NCBI RefSeq assembly: GCF_035083965.1
Contig: NC_089724.1
Coordinates: 22,906,474-22,970,473, forward strand
Direction of reading: 5' to 3'
Length of the DNA stretch: 64,000 nt
From: Branchiostoma lanceolatum
Lineage: Eukaryota > Chordata > Leptocardii > Amphioxiformes > Branchiostomatidae
The notes under the pieces were generated by a model. The model had not been told where the DNA came from and made no database searches. It saw only the letters and a list, made by a program, of their open reading frames with translations. The position numbers and the translations under genes were made by a program. How positions within the stretch are numbered: position 1 is the stretch's first letter; the number at the start of each line of letters is the position of its first letter. This document shows positions 48,151-62,159 of the stretch, piece after piece.

Positions 48151-51100
48151 ATGGTCACGCTGATCACAGAAAAACTACAGAACCACTGTCTGGAAGACAA
48201 AGATGTAACATACAATCAGATAGACCATGTGAGTAGTCTGCAATGTCTTGTTGAAAATGTTGTACTAAATGTGTTAATGTAAATGTGCCTTCACAAAGTT
48301 TCATCTGCTCAAAGTATGCAACCTTTTCTACTGTTTTTAGATTAAAAACCTTAAGAATCAAGATATTCAAATGAGTACCTCCTTCTTAGATTACTTAGCC
48401 TAATGCTAATCCTTTGAGCCCCAACACAACGCACGTAAAAGAACCCACCACACCTTTCGAAAAAGAGTAGCCCTGGTGTGCGATGGTCCAAAACCTACAG
48501 TCCCATGACCACACATGGGTTCGCCCTTAGTAATAGCCTCCGGCTAGTTGGGCAACCCTGGCATGTACATGCTGAAGAAATAAATAAATAAACATGTGTT
48601 AATTCATAAATGGAGTAAGAAGCCTCAGCTCTTTTGCCAGAAATGATTTTCTATAGACTCGACTTTACCTCAGGGACCTTTTTGAAGTTCAGTTTGTGTT
48701 GATTATATTTTGATCTTAAAATCGTAGCACGCGCCTAAAATCTACTTTCTTTGGTCATGAGATGCGAATGATTACTCAGCAAAATGACAGCCTAGACAAT
48801 GTCAATAAAACTTCCATTTTATTATTATAAGTATGACCTCCACCCATACTATGTAAGATGTACCAGAAGGCACGTTTTAGAATGCAGCTCAACAGCATAA
48901 TTTTGGATCTCAGATGATCCTCTCTAAGGTGGCTCTTCCAAAACTAATTGGCTGTCTTTTCAGGCAGCTAAGCTTTTCACATTTTGTCCTTCATGCCATG
49001 GTGGGTTTTCTTAGGTTGGGACGGCTCAGTGCGAAAATATCTGTGGCGTCAACTTGCACTAACAAAACCCTTAAGTTAAACCATGCATTTTGAATGATGG
49101 CCTGTCATCCAGTCGGGTAGCCGTGAAAGCAGTGCGTTGACTGAAATTGTCAAGTGGAATTTAACAATAGGGAATCTTTCCTTATGTAGAAATGAAGAAA
49201 TTTTCAGAAAACGATTTGCCATATTTGTGGTACTAACATGTCCATACATTCTGCCAATTATTTAGTGGAAACAAGAAGTGTATATTGAAATTTATTGATA
49301 TCAGTATCAAAAACTGACATGAATGAATTTGGTTTTTAGAATTGACTTGACTTCCCAAGAGGGTAAAGAATACACTCCAGAATTCCTCCAAAATCTTGAT
49401 GGAAAAGTTGCTATGACAACTCTCAATATACGTTCTTAAATTTTTTATTTGGTGTCCATGCTTGATCACAAGCATGAAGTCTGAAGCTGTTGCAGTTTTC
49501 AAGAGCTGGTGCCAACACCAGGGGGGGTTAGACTGTGCCCAAATTATTGCATCAGACTAGGAATGAAGTTTGCTTTTTTCCGAAATGGTTAATTGTTGCA
49601 ACATGTACTATTATAACACCTTCAGTATAGTTTTATCAAATGTTACTTAGAATTCTAATCTAATCTAATAGCAGCTATCATTACTATTCTGACATGACTG
49701 TGATGACAATTGCTGAAAACTTTGATGTTGAAAGTTCATCTTGTTAGCACATTTCCAAGGTTGAGAACTTATGGTTGTTCCGTGTTGTATTTTAGCGCCC
49801 TGCCCACCGGAGCCTGCGAGCCCGAAGCTTCACCATCCCGAAAACGTACCGCTATGGAGGTAAGAAAACCCCTGACGTAGTCGGAGCAAATATTCCCTGT
49901 TTGCTCGACTAATTGTGTTGGGTGGGCTCGCTTACTTGCAAGAGAGTATAGGTGTCATGGCAGTAGGGGGAGGTGGGGTTACTCCATCAAAGGATATCTT
50001 TTGTTGACATGTTGTTGTTGTTTCCTTATGAATGAAGTGTTGCATCAAAAAGAGTATTTCTATACCTTTGTGTCTACTAATCTTTCAGGCTTGTTCAAAA
50101 GTGTTTAAGGTTTCTGAAAGACTTGGGACGTGGTATGTTTTGTGAATGGCAAGCTAAAAAATTCATACTACTGTAGGGGGGTTGAAAACAATCAGCGTTC
50201 CTTTTCAGGTTTTAGGTAAGATATGCATCAGTCTGGATCCCATTTATTGAAAACACCTATTTAAAACTTCACTTGAAAGTTTTTCTGGCTCCAGAAAAAG
50301 AGGAGAACTCAGTTTAGCTTTTACCATACCGGGAATGCTTCCAAGTACTTGAAAATGCCTCTAACCTCCTTAAAATTCAAGTCTAAACAGGAAGCTTTGG
50401 TCATTAGGGTTCAACCATTCATTGCTTGTAAGAAGCCATTTGTAAGTTTGGCTAATTGGTCATTACCATATCAAATGACTGCTAAATAAACAAGATACCC
50501 CGGCCTTTTCACCTTAATTTCATCTTTGTCTTGCATGGTTTGATACAACAAGCTCATTCATTTGTGGGTCATTGTTGATTGAACTTGTTGAAATGCCAGC
50601 AGACCAAATTTGTTGCTAGTGCATGAAACCACAGGCATTCAAACATCCAGGTCAGAAATCAGGTGGCCATTTAAGTTCTTTTCTTTCATCAATGACAAGG
50701 GCCTATTATCTCATTATCAGTCCAAGTACTTTTCTTGTTCAACTTTCAACGAAAAAAGCAAATGCCTCATTAGATCTGGACTGGATAGGATTGTTTCTTG
50801 GGCAGTGTTCTGAGCTCCCAGGAATTTGACCTAATCTTGCTCCAACCTGTTTTCTTACGTCCATACTCAAAAGCAGTATTACTGCAAATGGCAGATTACC
50901 AATACCAAAAAGTAACAAATTTTTGTGACATTTTATTTAAAATATGCATCTGCAGGGGACCTTGCTACGAAAACTTACCAGAAAAAGGTCACAAACTTGG
51001 CTGTAGCCATTTAGATAGGGCCTGAATTGTTCCAAGCATCTGTATTCTTCTGGGTAGAGGTTCAGCCATTAGGTGCTCCCAAGTTTCAAATGTCTCCCTC

Positions 51101-52273
51101 TTATTCCTTGTGGGGGACCTCTGCTCCTTTGAAGAAGCAGGTGCAGTGATGTTTGTAAGAGCAAGAGTGCCTCTTGTTCAAAAACCCAAGTTGATAGATC
51201 ACTGTCACTGTCAACGTAGAATACTGGTAGTATTCATTGTTTAAAATCCAGTGATAAGACATAACACACTCTTAAAGTCCATCTGTACCAGGTGTTGATA
51301 ACAGAAACATCATGTTTGTGTCTCGACGCATTCAACCCTGACAGACCTTTTTATGTGGCTAGACCACGAAAACAAAATTACTTGTTTCTTGGACAAGATA
51401 ACTAATAAGAATGATGCATAACTCATTAGCTGCTATCAAAATGTTACCCTGGATACAGGTTTTTAATGGTTGTTGCATAATGTGTACTAAGATTAGTGTC
51501 ATATTTTTCCTGTGTGTTTTACAGAGCACAAGAGGAATGCATTTGTGGAGAAGAATGGCCTAAGGTCTGGGGTGACAGAAGCCATGGCGTTTCCCGCAGG
51601 GGAGCGCATGACGATTCTGACCCGTAGTCGCCACAAGAGCGAAACCTCTGCACCAACCCGCTTCAACTTCCACTGCAACGACTCCAACGACATATCACAG
51701 ACGCCGCCAGAGCCCCCGCCGCCAAAGAAACGACACTGCCGCTCCCTCTCCATCCCCACAGAACTTTCACAAACAGATTCCAGCTGGAAGCCCAGTGGCT
51801 GCAAGCTCTGGACACCGGTCACTAAACTCAAACAGGGTCAAAACGGGTTGAACAGCACAGCTTCATTCAGAGGGTCCAACAGCAGTTTGTCGTCATTCCC
51901 GGTCCATGCAGGGGGGAGATCGCCCTTCAGCCCCAGCGAGCAGTTCTCCACCCCGCCCGAGTCCCCCATCCCCCGCCCAGCCTCCGCCAGCAGCGGTTTC
52001 TTCGACACCTCGCTCTCCGCCCCGTGGCTCGACAACAGCCCCACCAGACACAAGCGCACCGACAGCTCCGTCTCCGAGGCCGTGTCCGAGGGCTCCGGCT
52101 CGCTGTCGTCCGTCGGAAGCAGCCTGACGTCCACGCCAGAGTTGCCGCGGAGACGGGTGGGTCTCCCGCGAGCCCGGTCCCAGCCCTGCGTCTTGCACCA
52201 CGACCGCAAGGGAGGGCTGAAACGGAGGCGGGAGGAGGAGAGACCAACGATAGATTTCGTCAAGATGAAAGAG
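48151..52273 (+). CDS. FAM53 family protein (5' part; C-terminal exons not in window)
   Basis: Coding exons 48151-48228, 49796-49859 and 51525-52273 join in phase into 297 codons. The start MVTLITEKLQNHCLEDK matches the conserved FAM53 N-terminus (MVTLITEKLQ). Family blocks follow: KKRHCRSLSIPTELSQTDSSW, KLWTPVTK, then, after a Ser/Pro-rich stretch, STPELPRRRVGLPRARSQPC and the nuclear-localisation-like KRRREEERPTIDFVKM. In vertebrates FAM53 proteins are nuclear regulators; FAM53B/simplet promotes beta-catenin nuclear entry and FAM53C binds DYRK1A. It resembles FAM53A/C at the start and FAM53B elsewhere, as expected for a single pre-duplication gene. The family ends in LDxEQIENN; I did not find that exon before 64000. 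The first exon probably starts at 47952 after a CCCTCAG acceptor. Confidence 0.9.
48430..48594 (+). mobile_element. 3' fragment of a SINE-like retroelement, FAM53 intron 1
   Basis: The segment with CACACCTTTCGAAAAAGAGTAG and GTGTGCGATGGTCCAAAACC is a close match to 31720-31795 of the SINE in the prominin intron. The downstream part differs and ends in an AAATAAATAAATAAA-type tail instead of AAGATC units. This suggests two related subfamilies with different 3' ends. Confidence 0.65.
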
Positions 52274-52392
52274 GTTAGTATTCTTGCAATTATACACATG
52301 TGTATTCTCAATTGAACATTTCTGACCAACGATTGGTTTTGTCAAGATGAAAGAGGTTGGTATTCTTGCAATGTTCTCAATTGAACATTTCT
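52200..52392 (+). repeat. Tandem duplication of the FAM53 exon end and its splice donor
   Basis: The stretch from about 52242 (ACCAACGATAGATTTCGTC) through the donor to AATTGAACATTTCTG (52324) is repeated at about 52325-52392 with small differences. The repeat has TTGGTTTTGTC for TAGATTTCGTC, GTTGGT for GTTAGT, and a deletion of about 13 bp. The repeat therefore carries a second copy of the exon end and its donor. Confidence 0.85.
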
Positions 52393-55150
52393 GTCAGCTT
52401 CACCCATACAGTCATATACACTGATGGTTCATTGATATATAGCATATACACATGTAGGACTATAGTGGACAGCAATCCTGCTTTTGAATTTCTTTTTAAA
52501 GGGTTTAGATCAAAGATATGAACACCACTTGTAAGCTTTGCAGTCTTTCAGCTGAAAAATATATGATATTGATTAATTTCAATATTTATCAGGTGACAAC
52601 AACATGATAAATGGCTATTGGTGTATGGTACACAAACATGTTGTCTGTATTCAATTTAGATTTATTGTGTACGTGACTATATTCGACTGTATGCTGACTA
52701 ACATTCCGGCATGTGTTGTAAATAACTGCACACCATACTTGTTGTTTCTGTTGGCAGGACTAGGCCCTGTGTTTCTGTCCTTATTTGTGTAGTTACTGCT
52801 ACATATATGTATATGCAGCTACATTATACAGAGCAGGAAGTAGCTCATGTTTTATCGTGCTGTATCTTGGTTCACCAAAAATATCTTTGAACTGCTGAGT
52901 GTAACACTAGCTATAGCTGTACATGTGTCACACTGCCATACATGACATATATCAATGGTCAGTTCTTTTCAGTTGGCCTGCAGGCATCATAGTTCAAATA
53001 CTTGACAAAATGCCATGTTTACTTTCACCTGAGAAACCTGGCAGGCTGGAAATGAACATTGATCTGCCATACACCATGAATGCCTGAGTTGTAATTACTG
53101 TCAAAAGGGAGCATGCAGGAACAATAGATAAAATTACAGCCGTCACAATGTAGCACCATGGCATTGCAGTCATGCGGCATGGACGTATATTATATCGCTG
53201 TACCTGCCCTGGATAGATTTCGCGTGTTGCCGACCAGAATCAGGACGATTTGGCCCCTTACCAACTTGGCCCAACACCCTGGTCAACTCAGGCCTGGGTC
53301 AACTGGTAGATTCAGGTCTGCCTACAAAGTATGCTAAATTCAGGAAGGGACCGCTACACTTTACACAAAATGTTTGTCACCTTCACCAGAAATTATTTCA
53401 TGACATTAAATAGCCTTCCCTATGATTATGAATCACAAAAATGTAAGATTGCCTCTCATCTTTCTTATGGAAAACAGCATGCAGGCTCCCATCTCAACCT
53501 GATACCCAATTGCAACCCCATGCAGCTTCTTGGTGGAGAAGTAATTTTGGAGCAGGGAAGACAAGCTGGATCTCTGGAAACCCTCACCCTAGCTAGAGAT
53601 AAATATTGTCATGAATAAAGTTCTGTAAGGCGGGGATCAAATCTATGTAGCTTGATGAAGGCACAAACCCTCATTATCCCCTTTCAATCTATGACAGTTA
53701 CCTGCTTTTATTATATAGTTTTAACCCACCCACTCCCTCTCTCCTGACCACAATGGGCAGTTCCGCACCAGGGTCATGGGTCACAGAAACCCATTTACTA
53801 ATCCCTTAGCAGGTCAAGCCAACACTTGCGGTGCTGTATCCTCTCCTTTGAAGTTCATCTTGTCTTGGGACACCTGTGAAATTCCCTTGACTGAGTCTTT
53901 CTGTTCAGGGTCGCCTGCGAAGGATTTCCAAAAAGATCATACATTTACATGACAGAAGGAGTAATCTGGTGGGGGCAAATGTGGGGCATTCATTGAGGAC
54001 AGGGGCAGGCTCTGGGGTCAGCCGGGTGCCAGGAGGTCTGCAACAGCCAACATGGAATGGCCGTAAACTATCATAGCATTCATATCTGGCAGGAATTAGG
54101 ACGCTGGCATGATGGATGCTGCAGGACTTGTCAGTCAAACACCAAGCGGAAAGCTAGTCCGTTTTCTGGGGCTCTCCGTGAAGAATGGAATAATGCTGCA
54201 CCATCATAGTACTATGTACCTTAAGTACTAATTTGCAAAGGCTTATGTTTTAATGAAATTCTTTTGTAAAATGGTCATTAGGCAAGATTTCAGATCCTTT
54301 AAGTTTAAGATGCACCGTCATACTTAAGACTTTTGAGATGACCCATACACACTGGTAATGATGACATCCTAGCATACATCGGCCCAGTTACTAGACCTTA
54401 CATCAGTGCCGTGGAGTAATGATTATAATTCCCAGTAAATGTGGCTTTTGTGAATTAAGGCAGCTTCTACATACAGTAGGTCAATTGCAGTGTATGGCTT
54501 ACGTCTTCAGACCTATGGTACCTTACCTTCTTGAGTGTACCCCTTACTTTTGATTGGACAACTGTTACTAAGTGTGTCAATAGGTCCTGATGTGAGGTCA
54601 GCAGGTCAATAAAGGAAGATGGACTCCTGGTCCTATACTAAAGGATGCTCAGGATGTTACATGGATTCCCATCAATCGCTGACACAAATGTCTTCCATGT
54701 AGATTGGGGCAGTAATGTTCTTTGGCATTTTGGTACATATTTGTGCAAATTGATTGGACTATATCAGCTATATATATGTATGTATGTGAGGAATAGTGAC
54801 AAAATGAAGGAGAGCAGAAATGAGGAGCTTTCGTTTCAGCTTCAAAATCTTGTCGAGCATGCGTCAGTCAGTCTTTTGACAGGATGTTGTTGCTCATGAC
54901 TGGCAAAGATTATGGCCTTTTCATCATATAATTGATGAATGGAATTGCCAAGGGTAATATGAAAAAGGCTCCTGTCAAATCATGCCAGGAGGTGAACATG
55001 TTGTTGCTGAAGTGACAGGAGATAATGTATGACTGTGGGAAACCTTGATCTGCATACATTACAGGTTGATGGGGTGAAAGGTTATATACCTCCTCTCTTT
55101 CCAAAACAAGCCTTTAGCTTGGGTTCTGTAAGACTGCCGATGCGTAGCTA

Positions 55151-56768
55151 CTCTCACCTCTCAAATAGAAGTACCCCCTGGAATAGAAGTACCCCCCGGA
55201 CAAATCTTCAAAATGTAATATAAGTACCCCCTGGAATAAAAGTACCCCCCGGAAAATTTCAAAAATCGACAGTCGAGGCTAGGTAAACTGTGTCCATACA
55301 TGTACAACTGTCACTGTCAGAGGGAAATAAGATAATAAGCAGGTAGGTAACTTATATTTAGTCAATTATGCCATACCTATTAAGTATATAGATATTGAAC
55401 AGAATAACTGTCCATAGCTTGTTCAAATCATGATGATCTTCCTCGCCTCTTCGTAAAATATAATAGTAATATTGAAAAATTGGGCATAGGTTCCCCGCTA
55501 TGACCCCTAACCCGGGGCCACGGTGCTTTCAAATTCAACAAGTGAAAATGTACATGATACATGCTTTTTCTACTTGGAACTTGAAGCAAGTGATCAAAGA
55601 AAATTGTTATATCATTTTATTATGAGTGACAATCAGTGACATATAACAAAAATCATCAGAGTACTTAAGTTAAATGTACCTGATCATATTTTCTAAAGAC
55701 ATCAACCACAAAAAAAACACAAATATGAACACAGTCCTTCCACAAAAGAAATATGTCTATAAACTTTTGCTCCATAGCGTCGAAAACAAAGTGAGACGCT
55801 CGGATTTCGAGTTCCCGCGGTAAATCCCACAATATTGAACACAGATCGACTGTAAAAGTAGCTCAACGTCACAGACCGCACATACTAAGAAGTTACCCAT
55901 TACGTGTTGACACTAGAAACCCGCGATGAACCGCCTAAATTGGGAAAATCTTACGATTATTTAAAAAAAATGAACCCTCTGAAAATAGATATGGCCTTGT
56001 GTGTCTATCGTTGCCCAAAAAATATAATATTTCCATGCGTTTACGGTATCATTTTAAAGATCGGTATCCGCACTACGCAATATGCTGCTAGTTTTACTGT
56101 CGCCATGCCTGAGAGTGGCGGCCATGTTTCGCGATTTCGCGCTGTTGTTTACCGAATCATATCGGACATATTTCTGCCGTTTTAGAGATTTTGTGGCCTC
56201 AAAACACATATTATAAGGGAAGTTAAGTTATGATTGTTGTTTTAACGTGTTACATGTCTTCTGCGAACAAATAATTCTTCCGCCGCGCTGCCGATACTAC
56301 GGATATAGTGGTCAGGAAATTATTATTCCCCGTGCAGGCGTGCACCCTACTCCACACGTTTTTGATCAGCGTGCTTTGGTTTACGATATAAACAGAGACT
56401 ATCAAAGTTATTTATATGAAAATTGTATTTTAAAATGTCAATGTCGCGTCTTTTTTTCCGGTTTACTTTGTAGCGTCATAGCGATATCGACCGATATGTT
56501 ACGAGTGCCGCCAGGATACTTTTCACAAGGCCGTCAAAGCGGCGAGAAAATCAACGCCGGTAGGCCGAAAAATAGCGAATTACGAGCAAAAATACCGGGG
56601 AAATATGGGCAGATAAACCTTAACTTACGATTTTAGAGGGATTCTTGGTTTGCAAAGCCTCAATTTTTCAAAAAATAATAAACGTACCGTCTAGAATAAG
56701 AACGTACAGGGTGGAACTATAGGCGAAAAAAAATAAACGTACCGGTACGTTTATTTGAGAGGTGAGAG
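55151..56768. mobile_element. 1.6-kb TIR element with TA target duplication
   Basis: CTCTCACCTCTCAAATA at 55151 and TATTTGAGAGGTGAGAG ending at 56768 are exact inverted repeats, flanked by TA on both sides (55149-55150, 56769-56770). Just inside the left end are four units of AAGTACCCCC(T/C)GGAA; inside the right end are AACGTACC motifs in both orientations. The interior has two plus-strand frames (55904-56185 and 56247-56636), but neither shows a DDE/DDD transposase signature I can recognise. A TA duplication is typical of Tc1/mariner/pogo-type or ISL2EU elements. Confidence 0.8.
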
Positions 56769-59700
56769 TACCATGGCTGTCTGCAGCTTAAATTTTTTCC
56801 GTCCCACTCAGCTCCACATTGTTTTTGTTGTTAAATCTGTCATTTTAAGCTTGTGAAAATACATTTTCATCAATTTCACGTTATAAATTCAGAATTTGTG
56901 GATAGATGCGTGGAGTAAATTTTTTTTCTGTCCCAAGAAGCAAATTTCTGTCCTGGGATGGATGGAGGGATGGGTCATGGAGACAGCCTTGCCAGCTATG
57001 CATTCCACCATCAGAGAGGTAGTGGTATCTAAGCAGAGCTACATTGTATGTAATGTTTGCCCCTAAACATTAAGAGCAGAAATTGCTAAGCTGAGCTTAA
57101 GTAGTATTACAGAGTGTGCAGGATCGTTCTTTCCTTTTGTTGGATGGGGAAACTGTCACTACCTATTTGTGACAGGTGTATGAGTTTGAGACCTTTACCT
57201 GTACTGGTATGCAATTATGGACTCACTAGGAGACCAGAAAGGGTCAGGGGGCGATTTCTAAGGAACAATGCTTTAAGCTGTGTTTCCTACACACATGTTA
57301 GTAAATATCCTTTAATCCTAGGAACTAAGGGTAGACTACTGAAGCTTGATTAAGATATACAAGCATCACAGCATACATGATTTGTCAAATCCAAAGATAA
57401 TACATGTGTCAAGAATATTGTTGAGTGGGACAGACAGCAAATTTTTCACCCTGGCTAAAATATCCTAATTGCTACTTCTGTGTAATATGCACTTTCCAAA
57501 TTCTTCACACACAAAACTCAGTTTTTACTGACAAATTATAGGTCGCAGGTGGCTGTTTGGCACTGACAACAATGGTAGAACTTTATTCCACTTAAATGAA
57601 GTTATATGGGCCTATTTGTACCATCCTTGATGGCTGTCTGATGTCTGACATTTTAACATGGATGTACTTAAGAATGTTAACTCTCAAAATGTGGTAAACT
57701 ATTTGGAATTTACCAGACATATGAGATGCATTCTGTGAGACCCACCCTTGTTGCAATTTTGCAGAGAAACATGTGAATCAGGGGCATTGCAGCAGGTAAA
57801 CTGGTATTAAACACAGACCATTAGAACTACCTACCCGCCGACAGGTGGTTGTTTTGTCAGTGTAAAATTACTGGAGTAATGGGGAAATGACTATCATTGT
57901 GCAGTAGGCTCGGATGCCATGGAAAGATAAGTATATGGTTCCTATGTCATACCGCTAACGGTAACTAGGTCGATTGTTACGATAACTACATCAGCTCGGG
58001 AATTGACGTCATTTACCAGGGATGGCATTCTGCAAAATTGCTTCCTCCATATTATTATTGAATATGTGGATCCCCCATTTGAACTGTTCTCATTTTTGAA
58101 TAACGTTACCACAAGAATATGTAATTGTATATAATGTATGACAGTCTTCTATGGACCTTTTTTTCTGATCACAGGTATTCAGCATTGCTACCAGGCTGAT
58201 ATTACCTGTATAGGTGCCCTTTGCCACTGGGACCTAGATTTTTAATAATACTTTATGAGAGGATGTCTACAAATATATAATATGACTTGAATGTCTTGCA
58301 AATTACCGTACCTATTAAAAATATTGAAGTCTTCCCTAATGACCTCCTGAAATTAATCTCTTAAGAATATAGAATGTTGTAGAGCTTGACTTTGAATGTT
58401 TTCTGTTTGAGTGCTGCACTAACCTGTAGTGTGTGATAAAGTCAGCAAGGGAAGCTACTGCATGGTGTGTGAGTTTGTAGGTCAAGAGAAGGTGTGGCAT
58501 GACATACAAGGGCAGATGAACAGCTTTATCTCTTTGTTTGGACAACACAAACTTTTCAGTGTCAACAGGTGTGAAATCCCCTTTGAACATGCTGCCATGT
58601 TTGTGCAGATTTGCCAAAGTTACTCAGTGATTAAGAATTCTTGTTTATGGGCCGATTATTTTATTAAGTCCTAAATGGAAAATAGTTATCTGTTTGCATA
58701 TAGGGCAAGGGAAGGGTCATTTTGGTGTCTAGGGATTCTGGTATGAGGTTGCTACAGGAGTCCACAGGTACAAAAGTCGTGACCCCATGAAATTGTTTCC
58801 CCACTCTCCGACCTTCAATCAGCAGGTCTCAAATATTCATGATTTATTGACTACTTATGACCAGGATGTACATGTAGAAACAGTGTTTGGTTGTGAAGAA
58901 ATATTGGCACCTACATGGTAGCATGAAAATTAACAATCTTTGCACAGGTACAGTGTATAAAGCTCTCTACTTTAGTCTGAAACAAAATGTGGATGCATAG
59001 GTCTACTTTCATTATTATTATTATCAAAAATTCTTGGAGTCAGACTGGTGTTGTCATTTGTGCTTGACTTCATGGATCAGAAGGTACCCAGAATGTGTGT
59101 CTTGGTTGGAAATGTTGAACCGAGTCTGTTGTGGGCGTGACTGCAAGGCAGATGTAAACAGAAGAAATGTCTTGTGTGGGGAATGTACATGTACATGCGT
59201 CACCTGATGTCATGAATGCTGTCGTGGGCAGGGGATTGCAGGTATATAGGGCGGAGATCAGCCTACACTCTAATCTACCAAAACACAACATTGGAAGGGA
59301 TGCAGCTACAACCTGCATCTGGGATTTAGGTTTAGGCCTTTCAATCACATCAAAAAGATGTTTCCAGAGCAAGACCTCCAAAAACTTGAGAAGCCAGAAT
59401 AAGTGGTGGTGTAACACATGACCACCAGAAGTGTCTGCTTGAAGGAAATCATGACTGTGTGACTCATGAACTACATGTACTTAGACTTCCTCTGGGATGA
59501 ATAAGATTTAAAAAAAAAAATCAATGTTAGATTTCTTCATTGCTGACTTTAAAGACTGCCTAATAGTTACAACTGGGTATCTACATGGTTAAGGATGCTA
59601 AACATCCTCTTTTTAAAACTTGCAAATTTAAATGGAAATGCTATAAAATGTTATGGTAGCTTAGAAGTTTTGATGCCCTCTTTCTATTTTTTTCACATGG

Positions 59701-60006
59701 AAAAATGTTATGCCATCAAGCCATATGGTGCGGTGAAGGTTTGTTTTTGTCCTGTGAAGAGGACCCACCTTTCTGCCAGGGGTGGTTAGGTGATCAGAAT
59801 GTTAACTCCAGCAGCATGAGTCATCTCTTAACCACAGCTGGCTTTAAAACGTGTGATATGTTTACTTAACAATTTTGTAATAAGTAGGAAAATGTTTTTT
59901 GAGTTTTCCTGTCACGAAAAGTTTGGCTTTTCTTATCGGAAACATTTAAGACGGGCTTAGTCATCCACTGTGAATGATTATGAATAATTCTGTATACCAG
60001 TGTATA

Positions 60007-61330
60007 CAGTCAAACCTGCCTAGGCGACCACCTTTTCAACGCGACCACCTGGCCATGGCGACCGCTTTTTCTCGGTCCCGAAAATTTTCCCCATAGGCAC
60101 AAGCATTAAGCTGCCTGCCCAAGGCGACCACCCGTCCAACGCGACCGCGACGAATTGGGACCGCACAGAGCACAATCCCTGCCCATGGTGGCCGCCTAAT
60201 TTTCAAGCGTGTGGTGACATCGGATCATTTTGCTGTCGGATTCACGGAAATGTTTTTAAGACCTTGAAGGACAAAAATAAGGACAGAAATATATGGAATA
60301 GCAATGTTATAGCATCGATTCCTCCATGAAGTGTTTTGATTAAACGTTCCCCCTATAGACATTGTAAAGACAAATGTTTTTTGACGTTGTTGTGCCTCTC
60401 GTAATCTTATAGTTTACCGCAAACTCAGTTCGGTTTAAACTCAATTTTCAAAACGAATACGTAGTGCATGGCGCCAAGAAGTCAGATTTCACAGAAATTA
60501 CTATCTATTTCTTGTAGTTTCAACAAAAATGTGTCTGTGTCTTACTAAATTCCGCCGAAAAATGATTTCGCGGCGGGCAAAACATCGGGCGAGAAATGTT
60601 GTTCCTTGGTCCCGACGCCATCTTGGATTTGGCACGGCCCAGATTTGGCGTACCGCTGACCTTTCTAAAACACGATGCTTTTGTGTATGAACATTTACGA
60701 ATACTCTAGTTATTGATGAAAATTGATATTCTCATTTTCTTTTTATTTCCATGAATCTCACAAACCTTTATTGGACGCTGTGCGTTCTGCTGCACTGACT
60801 TACCTTTCGATCCGGTCGCACAGAGCTTGCCGCGCGACGAAATCACACCGTTCCGTTTTCATCTTTAGTTGTCAGATCGAAAACTTTTTGCCCCTTTATG
60901 CAGCGGTCGGCGCCCCAAAAAAGGCTGGGGCCAGCAGGTGTTTTCTAGGGATTTGTCTTAGGCCTTAAAACTTCGATGATGTGCATGTGTGTGTGTGTAC
61001 TATTTAATGTAACGTGTAAATGCGGGAGGCGGCTGCGTTTGTAGTCAAAATATTATGACGAAAATTTGTACACGATGTAGCGGTATAACATTACAATTAT
61101 TACAACGATAATGGAAAATGTAATTTTTGTAGGATCTTTCTGTCAATGAGAAGTGAACCTGGTGGGGGTCATGCTGTCTACATTCACATAATTTTCCATC
61201 CATTTACGTACTGTATTTTAAAACCTCGACCTGGAAACATGTGAGTGGAATCCTCTTCATGGCGACCACCTGTCCATCGCGACCGTTTTTGCTCGGTCCG
61301 CCGGGTGGTCGCCTTGGGCAGGTTTGACTG
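60007..61330. mobile_element. 1.3-kb Tigger/pogo-like element, ends CAGTCAAACCTGCC
   Basis: CAGTCAAACCTGCC at 60007 and GGCAGGTTTGACTG ending 61330 are inverted, flanked by TA. The CAGTCAAACCTG start and the recurring GGCGACCACC / CGCGACCACC motifs inside both ends are like pogo/Tigger elements of many animals. No DDD transposase frame was recognised, so it is probably non-autonomous. Confidence 0.8.
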
Positions 61331-62159
61331 TATATAGTTCAGACTCACCAAGTGCCCTTTAGGTTTGCCAAAAGAATGATTTATGATTCAAGGTTACCGG
61401 TAGTAAATACACAGCAACAACAATTATAGGTGTTGGTGTGTTTGTTTCATCATGTCTAAATCATCGAGATCAAATGTCAATCTCGTAAATATCAATATGC
61501 TAGTCACAACAGGGCCAGGTACATAAAATGCGAAAAAACTCATGAATGAGACCTTAAAAGGGCTGTCTGTAACAAAACAAACTTGGTTATTTTGGCCAGG
61601 AAAAGATTCCAAGCAACAGGTGAACAGTAAAGCCTGCGGTGAATATGTGGTTGCCAAGTTGCACCATGCAAGCAGATTGATATCTGCACAATTAACTTTG
61701 AAGTTCAAGTAGAACGTTGAGTAGCCTAGGCTTGTCCTGAGAATCATTGACTTCAAAGAAATATTGATGAAGTCCCTGTTTGCCCTATTAATTAAAAGTG
61801 CTGTAAAGCAAAGGAATACGTGCCAAATCAGAATTGTTAATCCTTTTCGCATTCAATGAATATTTGAGAAGTTTCTTGAGCCTTGGACAATGATTAAATG
61901 TAATTTGTAGTGGCATGCACACTATGGAATACACCTGGTCCACTGGATTGTTTAGTCTGGCTGTCACACCTACATGTACATTGTACTCCTTGTGGGATTA
62001 GATTACACCTTTTGACATTTGAAGAAAAAAAGATTTCTTGACACTAACAGTTCTGGTAAGTCATTTCAGTACTGATCAAGTAAAAAGCTATGCAATGTAC
62101 TGTTGTGAAGAAAAGACTTAAATAAATGTTTGTTTTAAATAAAGAAGCTGATCAAGACT

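Noticed and set aside
55904..56636. Two frames inside the 1.6-kb TIR element as a transposase
   Set aside because: No DDE/DDD spacing, helix-turn-helix or zinc-finger pattern could be seen; kept only as element interior.
60007..61330. CRISPR-like array from recurring GCGACC motifs
   Set aside because: Motifs are irregularly spaced, occur in both orientations, and are explained by transposon ends in a eukaryotic genome.
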